A stretch of 64,000 nucleotides of DNA from Variimorphobacter saccharofermentans (GTDB lineage: Bacteria > Bacillota > Clostridia > Lachnospirales > Lachnospiraceae). The stretch spans positions 1,114,001-1,178,000 of the forward strand of contig NZ_JACEGA010000001.1 in the NCBI RefSeq assembly GCF_014174405.1. Reading direction: 5' to 3'. Shown here piece after piece: positions 1-9,030 of the stretch (positions are counted from its first letter, which is position 1; the number at the start of each line of letters is the position of its first letter). Below the pieces are notes generated by a model that saw nothing but the letters and a program-made list of their open reading frames with translations, did no database searches and was not told where the DNA came from. The position numbers and the translations under genes were made by a program.

Positions 1-1
1 A

Positions 2-1024
2 AAGGAGAAACTTATTTTTGGGACACTTAAGTTTAAAGTGATAGCTTCATTTATGATTCCAATGATATTTATCATATTATTGGGATGTATATCTTATCTA
101 AAAGCATCAGAAGCTATTGAGAGCAAATACGAGAGGGCAGCAGAAGAATCTGTTAATATGGCAGGAGAGTGTATGAGGCTAGGCTTTCATTCTGTCCAGT
201 CTAACGCGATGCTGTATGCAAATGATAGCTTATTTCAGAAGTATGCTCTAAGCCAGGATGATAAAGCAAAAGCCTGGCAATACAGGGATTCCATTGGCAA
301 TGTCATATTTTCCAAGAAGGCAGCAGATGAATTTATCAAAAACATCTATCTAGTAAATAAAAATGTTGATTCTATTTCAACCAGTGAAGGCATTGATAGT
401 GATATTTTCGCTGGCTTTAGGGATACAGATTTGGGCAAAGCTTTGGATAATATTGAAACCGAATATGTATGGGACGGCGAAGATGAATATCTTGATAAAC
501 AGTTTAAGACAAATCCGGACAAGGATTATTCCATGAGACTTATTCGAAATATAATCAATGTTGATGCATTCATAGCTATCGATGTTGATGCGAAATTTGT
601 GCAAAATATCCTTACTAATCTGAAATTTGACAAAGCAAGTTTCCTTGGGCTGGTAACTCCAGATGGAAAAGAGATTATGGATTATTCATTAAAGCAGGAG
701 GACCCTAATATTGATATTAAGGCACTCAAATCAGAAAAGATCTTCGTAAACCAAGCCTTCTATACGGAAGCAATGACAGGAGATGAAGAACATGGCTCAA
801 AGTATGTTGACTATAAGGGAGACACCTACTTATTCCTGTATTCTAAGGTTGGCGACACTGGAGCAGTGCTTTGTGCGTTAATTCCGCAATCCATTATTAC
901 CAGCCAGGCGGTTAGTATTAGGAATGTAATTATTAGTATTGTTGCATTAGCTTGTATTATCACAATATTAATTGCTACGCTGTTATCTTCAAGTATTTGT
1001 AAAGCCAAAAAAAGGGAAGAGTGA
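2..1024 (+). pseudogene. Truncated methyl-accepting chemotaxis protein (sensor half only)
   Basis: The frame is open to the left edge, so the true start lies outside the window; the GTG at 38 is internal to the usual LKFK-V-IASFMIP chemoreceptor N-terminus. It has a first membrane helix (about residues 3-20 from position 38), an extracellular sensor domain of about 260 residues, and a second helix near the end (VIISIVALACIITILIATLL). The protein stops directly after helix 2, where a receptor should continue into HAMP and the coiled-coil signalling domain. Another frame at 1050-1097 reads ILHKISAG, like the second half of a HAMP domain, so a frameshift or deletion removed the output part. As it stands it cannot signal to CheA/CheW. 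A genuine short sensor protein is the alternative. Confidence 0.7.
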
Positions 1025-1114
1025 AAATGAAGCATATGTAACAACTAAGGGAATATTACATAAGATATCGGCAGGGACGATGATGATTGACAGATAAGGT
1101 AGAATATAGTAATA

Positions 1115-1144
1115 TTTAAACATATGTTTTAAACGTATGTTTAA
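1115..1144. promoter_or_regulatory. Tandem palindromic operator upstream of tetR
   Basis: Two near-identical self-complementary 12-mers, AAACATATGTTT and AAACGTATGTTT, are separated by one base and lie about 35 bp before the TetR start. Paired palindromes before a tetR gene are typical autoregulatory operators. Binding itself is inferred. Confidence 0.6.
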
Positions 1145-1176
1145 TATCGGGTTTTATTATAAAGGAGACAACTAAT

Positions 1177-1746
1177 ATGAATTCAAGTGAAGCCAAAAAG
1201 GTAATTTTAAATACGGTTATTGAATTGATTAGTAGTAAACCATTAAGTAAATTAACGATAAGAGAAATTGCATCAAAATCAGGCATGAATGTTGCTGCAA
1301 TCAATTATCATTTTGGAAGTAAAGAAATATTACTCAATGAAACAATGAAGTATTATTGGAGTAGTCTTTGCCGGATATATGAAAAAATAATGACCGAGAA
1401 GAATTTATCTCCTCAGACAATTCATGCATATTGTAAAGAAATAATGTATTTCTATTATAGGTCAAATGGTATCCTTCGGAGTGAACAAAGCCTCTTTAGT
1501 GAACATGGAATGGATGAAGACACCAAGCAAAGAATAGAGTTACAGTTTAATGCAATTAGCCATTTGATATTATCAATAAAGCCACAAACGAGAAAAGAAG
1601 ATCTGGTTGTAAAATCAGTACGATTTATTAGCACGCTGGCGCACCCCGCCTTGTTTGTTGAATTATACGATAATATTGCCCCAAAAGGGATATCGATGGA
1701 TGAATTTCTGGATCATTATATTAATGATGCCATTGAAAATATATGA
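1177..1746 (+). CDS. TetR/AcrR family transcriptional regulator
   Basis: A 189-residue protein with an N-terminal TetR DNA-binding domain: helix-turn-helix around residues 25-50 (LTIREIASKSGMNVAAINYHFGSKEILLNE), with the family's hallmark NYHF-x-SKE segment. The C-terminal ligand and dimerisation region (about 60-189) is divergent. The start has AAAGGAGA 8 bp upstream. A tandem palindrome 35 bp upstream suggests autoregulation. The next gene, a membrane acyltransferase, begins 35 bp downstream on the same strand and is the likely co-transcribed target. The ligand cannot be inferred. Confidence 0.92.
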   Translation: MNSSEAKKVILNTVIELISSKPLSKLTIREIASKSGMNVAAINYHFGSKEILLNETMKYYWSSLCRIYEKIMTEKNLSPQTIHAYCKEIMYFYYRSNGILRSEQSLFSEHGMDEDTKQRIELQFNAISHLILSIKPQTRKEDLVVKSVRFISTLAHPALFVELYDNIAPKGISMDEFLDHYINDAIENI

Positions 1747-1781
1747 CTGAAATACTAATGATAATAAGGGAGGAAATTTAA

Positions 1782-2927
1782 GTGGGAGCAGAGAATAATA
1801 AACCCAGGTATCTATATATTGATAACCTGAGGCTGGTAATGATTATATTGGTAGTGTTGATACACTTTGGAGTAACCTACAGTGGGATAGGAGGCTGGTA
1901 TATCAAGGATGTAAAGGAGCTTGATACGATAAGTTATGTAGTATTTGGATTATTCCAGTCCTTTACACAGGCCTACTTTATGGGATTCCTGTTTCTTATA
2001 TCAGGATACTTTGTTGCTGGATCCTATGAGAAAAAGGGGGCAGGGAAGTTCATATCCGAGCGTTTGGTTCGGCTTGGAATTCCGACCCTGATCTATATGC
2101 TGGTCGTCAATCCCTTTATTAATTATGTTCTGCTTGGGTTTACGTGGGACAGGCCGATATTTGCACAGTATTATTTGAAATATATAATAAGCTTTGATTT
2201 CCTTGGATCAAGCGGACCGTTATGGTTTGCATTTGCATTACTTATTTTTAATCTCATCTATGCAATGATCAGGTTACAGACAAAGGATAAAGTACCAAAG
2301 GGAGCAGAAGAGCTTCCTGGTACAGGTAAGATGGTATTATTGGGATTCATCATAGCGCTCGTTGCATTTCTAATCAGACTGGTACAGCCCATTGATACAA
2401 GTATTCTGAATATGCAGCTTTGCTTCTTTTCACAATATATCATTCTATATATCGTCGGTATTAAGGCGGGAAGATACGACTGGTTCTCTAAGATATCATA
2501 TCGGACTGGACGTCGCTGGTTACTAGCAGCTTTGCTACCGGGTACTCTCATCTGGGTGATACTGATGCTTGCAGGAGGTGCACTGAGTGGTGGGTTTGAT
2601 CTGTACAAGGGCGGATTTCATTGGCAAAGTGCCGGGTATGCTTTATGGGAATCCTTTACCGCAGTTGCAATGTCAATCGGCCTGATTGGAGTATTTCGTG
2701 AGAAATATAATCGTCAGAGTAAGCTGACGAAATTATTATCTGATAATTCCTTCGCAGTATATATGTTCCATGCTCCTGTTATTATTGGGGTATCTATCGC
2801 ATTATTACCGATTGAGATGTATCCGCTGGCGAAATTCCTATTGGCTACAGCCATTGGATTACCGCTTAGTTTTCTACTGTCCAATTATATTTTTAGGAAA
2901 ATTCCATACCTGAAGAGAATACTTTAG
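1782..2927 (+). CDS. Acyltransferase family 3 membrane protein
   Basis: A 381-residue integral membrane protein with about ten hydrophobic helices. It opens with YLYIDNLRLVMIILVVLIHFG, the conserved N-terminal region of acyltransferase-3 proteins (OafA/MdoC/WecH type), where the Arg and the His in the first helix are characteristic. Such enzymes move acetyl or other acyl groups across the membrane onto sugars, glycans or lipids. The GTG start follows GGGAGG by 9 bp. Its place directly behind tetR suggests the regulator controls it. A strong hairpin follows the stop, so the pair looks like a two-gene operon. The acceptor cannot be told. Confidence 0.88.
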   Translation: MGAENNKPRYLYIDNLRLVMIILVVLIHFGVTYSGIGGWYIKDVKELDTISYVVFGLFQSFTQAYFMGFLFLISGYFVAGSYEKKGAGKFISERLVRLGIPTLIYMLVVNPFINYVLLGFTWDRPIFAQYYLKYIISFDFLGSSGPLWFAFALLIFNLIYAMIRLQTKDKVPKGAEELPGTGKMVLLGFIIALVAFLIRLVQPIDTSILNMQLCFFSQYIILYIVGIKAGRYDWFSKISYRTGRRWLLAALLPGTLIWVILMLAGGALSGGFDLYKGGFHWQSAGYALWESFTAVAMSIGLIGVFREKYNRQSKLTKLLSDNSFAVYMFHAPVIIGVSIALLPIEMYPLAKFLLATAIGLPLSFLLSNYIFRKIPYLKRIL

Positions 2928-2941
2928 TTTTCTGAAATAAA

Positions 2942-3031
2942 GGCGTATCATAATGTTACAACAGGGACTATAATTTACCTCACACTTATGGTAAATTATA
3001 ATCCCTGTATTTTATATTATGATATACCCCT
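2942..3031. terminator. Long hairpin after the acyltransferase gene
   Basis: The inner arms at 2961-2979 and 2990-3008 pair 18 of 19 bases around a 10-nt loop. Outer arms (2942-2958 with 3013-3031) extend the pairing, giving an imperfect palindrome of about 90 nt. It would end transcription of the tetR operon. Its length is more than a terminator needs, so a small palindromic repeat element is an alternative. Confidence 0.7.
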
Positions 3032-3043
3032 TTTTATTAGACA

Positions 3044-3268
3044 CTATCTTCTTTCTAGGTATTCCTCCCTTGTAATGGAATAGAAGCAGTCGCCATTATA
3101 GAAATCGAATTCTTTAGGAAGTTCCTCTGCCATATATTGATATTTTAAACTAAGGCCTTCTAAAAATTTCCCCAGTATTCTGACTAAACTATCCCAATGA
3201 GTTTTCTTTCTAAATATATATAAGGAGATATAGGTACAAAATGAGTGTAGATCACTTTTTAGTTGAAT
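3044..3268 (-). pseudogene. Remnant of an unidentified gene (C-terminal fragment)
   Basis: The minus strand is open for about 75 codons and ends with a stop at 3044-3046. It has protein-like composition, for example THWDSLVRILGKF and MAEELPKEFDFYNGDCFY, but no start codon or ribosome site at its upstream end, where a TGA closes the frame. I read it as the tail of a gene that lost its front. The family is not recognised. It fills most of the gap between the acyltransferase operon and the S41-like gene. Confidence 0.35.
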
Positions 3269-3393
3269 TCAAATCAATTGACAGGAAATATCTGCTATAC
3301 TATGATAAGTATATATTTAACAATTATACTTCGTAATAATACACAATAGGGAAATGGAGGGGACTAGAGATAGTAAGGAAAATTATATTTGTA

Positions 3394-4896
3394 TTGATGA
3401 TCATACTTTTATTTTCAGGATGTAGTAGCAAAGTAGAAGAAGAGCCTGTCATTTTGGAAGATTTTATAGCTAACATAAATGAAGAGCGTAAGGAAGATAT
3501 CAGTATGCCATTAAAATATTCGGCAAAGCATAATGTTGTATATTATGATAGTGAACTAGATTTAGATTATGATGAGTTAATGAAACTTACAACACCAGCT
3601 GATATAGATTCTATTACAAAGGATGAAGCAATAGCGGATGCGGATATACTATTTCAGCTCCTGAGAGCGTCCTATGGTGCATATAAATATTTTGGAGACG
3701 ACAGAGTTTTTAACAATGTTAAGACGGGAATAGAAGAGGAGCTTCGCTTACAGGACACATGGAAAACAGAGGAGTTTTTAGATATCCTATTAGAAAAACT
3801 ATCTTTTCTGGAGGATACACATTTTTCATTAAATGGCCAAAGAACTTATTATAATGAAATATATCTATATGCTGATAATGAAAAAAGAGAATTCCATAAG
3901 GATTCATATGGTTATTATACCGAGATAGATAATAAGAAATGGTATCTGGAAAAAGAGAATGAAGCTCTTCTGAAACCAACCATAGGAGAGAGCGGGGAGT
4001 TGGTGTATGGCATATTTGCTTTATCATCTGAAGATGAAAGCAAAGAACTGCCTAGTAATATTACGATAACACGAGGTAAGAAATCTTTGCATCATGATTT
4101 GACATGGAAAATTGCTTCCGCTGGTGAACCTTTAGGGACAGAAGATAATGTGTATCACTATGATGAAATTGATGGAATTCCGGTTGCTTCAATAAGATCA
4201 TTGTTCACGAGTGATGCAGAGAATGAAGATATCTTACGATTCATACGTGATGCTGATAAAATGAGAGATAAAGAGGCGGCAATCCTTGATTTAAGGAAGA
4301 ATGCAGGTGGGTTTCAAATGATAAATGAGTTATGGCTATACAGATTTACAGATCAGATTGTTTTACCTAAAGTGGAGATGTTAACCAGAGTTAACAACCT
4401 GCCAAAAGGCGGAGAATATGATCGTAGTATTGTTGATAACCTGCAAAAATATGAGTATCAGTTAGACTTCTATAATGAGTATACAAAAGCACGCCAAGAA
4501 TTAAATAATGATATTATTAACGCAGAATACACAAATTATTATACTATCATTAGGTACAATCCGAGATTTCTCGATCGTGATAATATATTATTTGTATTAG
4601 TAGATAAAGATACATACTCGGCAGCTGAGATGTTTTTGTTCCAGTTAAAAACAGTTGAGAATGTTGTTTTTGTTGGTACGAATAGCAATGGTTGTTTGAT
4701 ATCAGATATAACAATAACTCCTTATTATTTACCTAATTCAAGAATCAAAGTAACGTTTGGTAATGAACTGTTCGTAACAAATTCAATGGAGAACTATGAT
4801 GCCATAGGTATGATGCCAGATATATATATTGATGGTGAAGATGCACTGGATGCTGTATTTAGGTGTATAAAGTATTATGACCTCCTAGAAAATTAA
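3394..4896 (+). CDS. S41 (tail-specific protease-like) family lipoprotein
   Basis: A protein of about 500 residues with a short hydrophobic leader and lipobox (LLFSGC), so it is predicted to be lipid-anchored outside the membrane. The C-terminal half has the S41 peptidase layout: DLRKNAGG (about 298-305) and DTYSAAEM (about 405-412), whose Ser fits the catalytic nucleophile of C-terminal processing and TRI-type proteases, followed by a GTNSNG-containing strand. The 230-residue N-terminal part is unassigned. Start is uncertain: the best ribosome site, GGAGGGG at 3357-3363, sits 6 bp before an in-frame ATA at 3370, which would add VRKIIFVL and give a better signal peptide than ATG 3394. Substrate is unknown. 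Confidence 0.78.
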   Translation: MMIILLFSGCSSKVEEEPVILEDFIANINEERKEDISMPLKYSAKHNVVYYDSELDLDYDELMKLTTPADIDSITKDEAIADADILFQLLRASYGAYKYFGDDRVFNNVKTGIEEELRLQDTWKTEEFLDILLEKLSFLEDTHFSLNGQRTYYNEIYLYADNEKREFHKDSYGYYTEIDNKKWYLEKENEALLKPTIGESGELVYGIFALSSEDESKELPSNITITRGKKSLHHDLTWKIASAGEPLGTEDNVYHYDEIDGIPVASIRSLFTSDAENEDILRFIRDADKMRDKEAAILDLRKNAGGFQMINELWLYRFTDQIVLPKVEMLTRVNNLPKGGEYDRSIVDNLQKYEYQLDFYNEYTKARQELNNDIINAEYTNYYTIIRYNPRFLDRDNILFVLVDKDTYSAAEMFLFQLKTVENVVFVGTNSNGCLISDITITPYYLPNSRIKVTFGNELFVTNSMENYDAIGMMPDIYIDGEDALDAVFRCIKYYDLLEN

Positions 4897-4941
4897 TAAT
4901 GAAAGGAGGTTAGTATCAAACTTGCAAGCTCGGATAGGAGA

Positions 4942-6087
4942 TTAGTTTATGGCATAAATGTATTTTCTTTTTAAGTGATTTCTTAGGTCTGCTATAAAGT
5001 TATGTGTATCTTCGTTATCCGGAGCATTCGTAAATATAATAATTGCAGATTTAAGCTCTTTAAATACCATAACATGTGAATAATATGTACCATCGCTTCC
5101 ATTGTGAAATGCATATGTTTCGCCATCATAAGCATTTCCCCAACCAATAGAATAATCAGGGAGGCCAAAAAGTAAATAGTTGCATGTAGTTGATTTTATA
5201 TAACCATCTTTGCTAGAAATTCCATCAATGAATACCTGTACATATTTTGACATATCTGAAATTGTCATATTGATATCACCTGAGGGGGCTAAAACAGAAG
5301 GTATACTGGCTTTTTCCATTGGAGAAACAGGGTTCAATTTACCAAACCAGTCTTTTCTATGCCCCCAGGGTTGATTAATATCCTTCGCATTAGGTCTACC
5401 AAAATCAATGTTAATATCAAGTTCTTTTGCAGTTTGCAGAGCCATACTTTCCCAGGACTCACCAGATACTTTTTCCAACATTATACTTGCTAAGCTAATG
5501 GAGGCATTTGAATAAGTATTTTCAGGTACTGGTGAAAGACTTAATACATACTTTCCGAATTCCTCTCTTCGTTCTATAGGATTGGAGGATGATAATGGCA
5601 GTTTAGAATCAAAGACATTATGAGTAAACGGTCGAATTCTAGCTCTCATTGATAGCAAATCTTCTAATGTTATGGAATAGTATTCTGGATTAGCTTCACT
5701 TTTCCAATCAGGATAGATGTCAAAGAATTTGGTATCCCAGCTTAAAACACCGTCATCGACAAGTTTAGCAGCAATAAGCCCAGTATACGCTTTGGTCAAT
5801 GAACCAATATTGAAACGATTATCAGTATCTACTTTTATATTAGAGCCTTTATATATAAATCCCGAAGAACCTTCAATGACAACTTCGCCTTCTTTGATCA
5901 CGGAGTATACAAAACCAGGGATATTGTAGTATTCCCTTAGACCTTCAATACCTAGTTTATCTACTGTAGCATTATCCGGTACTTCTATGCTTTTTGTTAC
6001 ACTTAAATGATAAATATATGTAATTGAACCTATCAAAATTAAAAATAGAAGAATAATGGAGCATGTCTTAAGTCTATGTAATTTCAT
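4942..6087 (-). CDS. Serine hydrolase, beta-lactamase/PBP4* (class C) family
   Basis: A 381-residue protein starting at ATG 6087, which has GGAGGG 6 bp upstream; a longer frame exists but lacks a ribosome site. One N-terminal membrane helix (about 9-30) anchors an extracellular domain. Catalytic motifs of the serine beta-lactamase-like fold are visible: SLTK (Ser96, Lys99), YSN (about 190) and HNGS (about 329). Family members include esterases, D-aminopeptidases and DD-peptidases acting on peptides or cell-wall fragments. The gene starts 39 bp after the flavodoxin-like gene, so the two are probably co-transcribed. The substrate cannot be predicted. Confidence 0.88.
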   Translation of the reverse strand: MKLHRLKTCSIILLFLILIGSITYIYHLSVTKSIEVPDNATVDKLGIEGLREYYNIPGFVYSVIKEGEVVIEGSSGFIYKGSNIKVDTDNRFNIGSLTKAYTGLIAAKLVDDGVLSWDTKFFDIYPDWKSEANPEYYSITLEDLLSMRARIRPFTHNVFDSKLPLSSSNPIERREEFGKYVLSLSPVPENTYSNASISLASIMLEKVSGESWESMALQTAKELDINIDFGRPNAKDINQPWGHRKDWFGKLNPVSPMEKASIPSVLAPSGDINMTISDMSKYVQVFIDGISSKDGYIKSTTCNYLLFGLPDYSIGWGNAYDGETYAFHNGSDGTYYSHVMVFKELKSAIIIFTNAPDNEDTHNFIADLRNHLKRKYIYAIN

Positions 6088-6125
6088 TTGGCCCTCCAAG
6101 TCTGATGAGATAAAATAAAATTTTG

Positions 6126-6677
6126 CTATTCGCTCTTTATTAGGTTGCAAAACGCCTCAATTTCATGTGCCCTATTAGGCACATCCGTTTTATATTCAAT
6201 CGAACACAGTCCCAAACTTCCGCTTGGAGTTATCTCCAGATGACCATAAAAATGCTCAATGCTTTCATTTATTCTATTACACTCTCGCATGCTTGGTCCT
6301 GTCCTTAATGCTATACTGTAGCCCTTTTTACCTTTTGTAATTGCAGCATGAGGTTCGTGGGTATTACACCATGGCGTACATCTATCAATAAATGCTTTAA
6401 ATTGTCCAGGAATATCTGCCCAATAGGACGGGGAGATAGATACAATCTTGTCTGCCCATTCAAATTCGTCTATTATTTTTGTAATATCATCATCTTGCAT
6501 AATACACTTTGCAGTATTATGGCAGCTTCTACAACCTTTGCAAAATTCAAATTGATAGTCATCAATGCAAATGATTCTGACATCATACTTCGAAGCTAAA
6601 CATGTAGAAATTTTTGATGTAATTTCTGCAGTTGCACCAGTTCTGACTGGACTGCAATTTATTATCAATGCGTTCAT
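6126..6677 (-). CDS. Flavodoxin / NADPH-dependent FMN reductase family protein
   Basis: A 183-residue protein with a Rossmann-like flavodoxin fold. The N-terminal NCSPVRTGATAEI loop (about 7-19) binds FMN phosphate, and SISPSYWADIPGQFKAFIDRC (about 80-100) is the usual second flavin loop of iron-sulfur-flavoprotein/WrbA-like reductases. Cys residues in CKGCRSCHNTAKC resemble those of iron-sulfur flavoproteins. The ATG at 6677 follows a GGGGGTG site, so I prefer it to the 6-codon-longer frame. It lies between the serine hydrolase and XRE genes on the same strand. Likely a quinone or nitro-compound reductase or electron carrier. Confidence 0.85.
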   Translation of the reverse strand: MNALIINCSPVRTGATAEITSKISTCLASKYDVRIICIDDYQFEFCKGCRSCHNTAKCIMQDDDITKIIDEFEWADKIVSISPSYWADIPGQFKAFIDRCTPWCNTHEPHAAITKGKKGYSIALRTGPSMRECNRINESIEHFYGHLEITPSGSLGLCSIEYKTDVPNRAHEIEAFCNLIKSE

Positions 6678-6717
6678 TTTACACCCCCATACCACGACAT
6701 TTGTGCCTTTTTTACCT

Positions 6718-7536
6718 TCATTTTACCAATCCTTTAGATTTAGCATAGTTACATACAAAGAACGTAAATGCAAATATCATTAAAATAAATGCAGATAGAA
6801 TATCCCATACGTCAATAATAGGTTCAGAAATCATTCTGGATAATATTATGTTAACTATAAACATAAAAGGAATCGATATCAAAAATGTTATTCCAGCTGC
6901 AACTAATTTTTTTGCTTTTAAGCGATTGAAGATTATAAATATGAGCCATAAGAACACGATAGAAGCTATTGCCATTATTGTACCAACTGAAAAAACTGCT
7001 TTGACATTTACAAGGTCGCTCAATATATATAAATATGGAATGATAAAAATACTTACTGATAGTAAACTACCAATAATTCCTTTCTTTCCTAATATTATAA
7101 ATGGTATTGATACAACCCATGTAAAAACTATAGAACTAATTGGAATGAGAGACCATGTCAAATCACCTGATATTGCAATATCACAAATAGCACATACTAT
7201 GATTCCTATCAAAAGAGTTATCGAAAATACAATTGAAAAAATCATATTTTTATTCATATTGTTTTCGTCTTTTCTTTTTAGAGCAATTAAATTTTCATCA
7301 GCCTTTTTTTCATAATTATCCATATCAATTATCTCCCCACTTAATAATTCATTTACTGTAATACCTAATATTTCGCAGAGTTCCAACATTATAGAGGAAT
7401 CAGGCATACTTTTTCCCGTTTCCCATTTAGATATAGCTCTGTCTGTAATATTTAACTTTTCTGCTAATTGTGCTTGAGTTAATTTTTTCTCCTTACGACA
7501 TCTAGCAATAAATTTTCCTATTTCAACTTGGTTCAT
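6718..7536 (-). CDS. XRE-family regulator with a C-terminal membrane domain
   Basis: A 272-residue protein. Residues 5-60 form an HTH_3 domain (IARCRKEKKLTQAQLAEKLN, then ITDRAISKWETGKSMPD). After a linker rich in Asp, Glu and Lys (70-92) come about five hydrophobic helices to the C-terminus. Such membrane-tethered Cro/CI-like regulators are common in clostridia, often beside transporters or stress genes. The ATG at 7536 has AAGGAGG 6 bp upstream. It is followed 40 bp later by the flavodoxin-like gene, perhaps its target. The signal is unknown. Confidence 0.88.
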   Translation of the reverse strand: MNQVEIGKFIARCRKEKKLTQAQLAEKLNITDRAISKWETGKSMPDSSIMLELCEILGITVNELLSGEIIDMDNYEKKADENLIALKRKDENNMNKNMIFSIVFSITLLIGIIVCAICDIAISGDLTWSLIPISSIVFTWVVSIPFIILGKKGIIGSLLSVSIFIIPYLYILSDLVNVKAVFSVGTIMAIASIVFLWLIFIIFNRLKAKKLVAAGITFLISIPFMFIVNIILSRMISEPIIDVWDILSAFILMIFAFTFFVCNYAKSKGLVK

Positions 7537-7821
7537 CGCGGTGCCTCCTTTCATCTCGAACTTTATGCCTATTTGTTAGAAAAATACACGAACTATAGGT
7601 TGAATTTTGGAACTCAACCTATGGTTGGGCGGGTAATTGGTATCTAACTAACCATTAAAATAATAAAAGCAAATCGTTGCTTTGATATGGAAGTAATGCC
7701 CATTATCACCGACTTCTGCGAATAGACCAGCATGTGTAGTAATCTGATGGATTAAGCTCTGAAAAGAGTGATCATAAATCATATTAAAGTAGTAGTGTAT
7801 ATACAATGCACGTGTCAGTGT

Positions 7822-7853
7822 AAAAAATCCCTTGAAAATCAAGGGATTTCGTA
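7822..7853. repeat. 32-bp direct repeat, copy 1 (with hairpin)
   Basis: These 32 bases recur without mismatch at 17318-17349. The core ATCCCTTGAAAATCAAGGGAT is a hairpin with T-rich flanks. At both places it is followed by a C-rich segment ending GGATTC; at 17352 this is the tRNA-Gly-derived att sequence, while here (GGCACAAGTGGATTC) it is degenerate. The gap 7554-7931 holds nothing else I can support apart from a short minus-strand open frame (7648-7860) of doubtful reality. Confidence 0.75.
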
Positions 7854-7931
7854 GGCACAAGTGGATTCCTCAAACACGTCTCTTCACAGTGTCTTGTTCT
7901 GTAAAGCCATCTGAGTCATATAATTGATCTA

Positions 7932-8852
7932 TTAATTATTTGGGTTCTCTAGTAATGCTCTCAGGTTTTGCGGGATAAAATCTATATTAAAAAACTGGCT
8001 ATTAAAGAATTTTAATTTTTCCTTTATTTCTTCCGGAAAACTCTTATAATCAGATCCAGCTAAAATCGTCTCTGCCTCATCTTCAGAAAAGACTATAGTT
8101 TCCGAGATATTACGAAGTATTTCCTTGTTTTTAGGACATACTTCCTGGCATTTCATACAATCTACCAGTCTACAGTGGGCAGTTTTTGGTATCCATTCAG
8201 GTAAGGGTTTACTGCCAATTTCATTATATAAAGAAATGCATTTATCCGTCTCCACAATAAAACTATCATTCCGTAGTGCTCCCGTAGGACAATTTTTAAC
8301 ACAAGCACCGCAGGAAGAACATAGTTCCATATTCTTAACTTCACGCCATTGCCAATCCTCAGGCTCTATATCTGAAAAATAACCTTTGATACGAATGAGA
8401 CTTCCCCAATCTTCTGAGTAAGTAATATTATTTCTGCCATATTCAACCAATCCAGCACGGTTTGCCAATCTCTTAAGTGGAAGCCAGAAGTAATCCTTTA
8501 GATGCAATCCCTCTTCTTTAAATAGAGTCTCTATTAGTTCTTCCTCTGTTGAATACATATAAGCATCATCTATATTGGATTGTATTGCTTTTCCTTTGTA
8601 GTGGAAGACGACATTTGCCATCTTCATTCTCCAAACAATTATAACAATTGACTTGGGGGTAAAATCTAATTCGGGAATATCCAAGACATAACTCTCATTT
8701 ATAATCCAGTTTTGAAAATCATTCAGAGTATATTTATGAGTAATTTCAGTTATATCATCTTTGATGTTGCTAAGACAATCAACAGGTACAATTGCCATTC
8801 GAATATTATTCTGGGCTGCTTTACTAATAAGCGATTGTGCTTTATTTGACAT
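7932..8852 (-). CDS. 4Fe-4S double-cluster protein, QueG-like
   Basis: A 306-residue protein. The C-terminal half carries two ferredoxin-type cysteine sets: CSSCGACVKNCP (about 178-189) and CRLVDCMKCQEVCP (about 227-240), the arrangement seen in epoxyqueuosine reductase (QueG) and reductive dehalogenase-like proteins. The N-terminal part is of the same general class but lacks a recognisable corrinoid motif, so I do not call it queG. Similar short proteins in clostridia are annotated only as 4Fe-4S double cluster binding proteins. ATG 8852 follows GGGGGTAAGG. It stands alone between the 32-bp repeat and the sugar isomerase gene. Confidence 0.8.
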   Translation of the reverse strand: MSNKAQSLISKAAQNNIRMAIVPVDCLSNIKDDITEITHKYTLNDFQNWIINESYVLDIPELDFTPKSIVIIVWRMKMANVVFHYKGKAIQSNIDDAYMYSTEEELIETLFKEEGLHLKDYFWLPLKRLANRAGLVEYGRNNITYSEDWGSLIRIKGYFSDIEPEDWQWREVKNMELCSSCGACVKNCPTGALRNDSFIVETDKCISLYNEIGSKPLPEWIPKTAHCRLVDCMKCQEVCPKNKEILRNISETIVFSEDEAETILAGSDYKSFPEEIKEKLKFFNSQFFNIDFIPQNLRALLENPNN

Positions 8853-9030
8853 ACTTACCTTACCCCCATTTAGCTAATAAACTATATTTATGTGATTCGT
8901 GCTAAAACCCCAATAATGAAACATAATTTATTATATCATTTATTCCTTTTATGTAAATATATTCCAATAACAGACAAATATCGATAGATTAGTCTCTAGA
9001 ATCTAGAAATATCAGAATTAACCCCGATTA

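Noticed and set aside
7648..7860. 70-residue minus-strand frame between the XRE and Fe-S genes
   Set aside because: It starts inside the 32-bp repeat, has no ribosome site and no recognised family; part of it (HAGLFAEVGDNGHYFHIKA) looks protein-like, so a remnant is possible but not supportable.
7932..8852. Epoxyqueuosine reductase (queG)
   Set aside because: The paired 4Fe-4S motifs match, but the N-terminal cobalamin-binding features are not recognisable and the protein is shorter than usual QueG.
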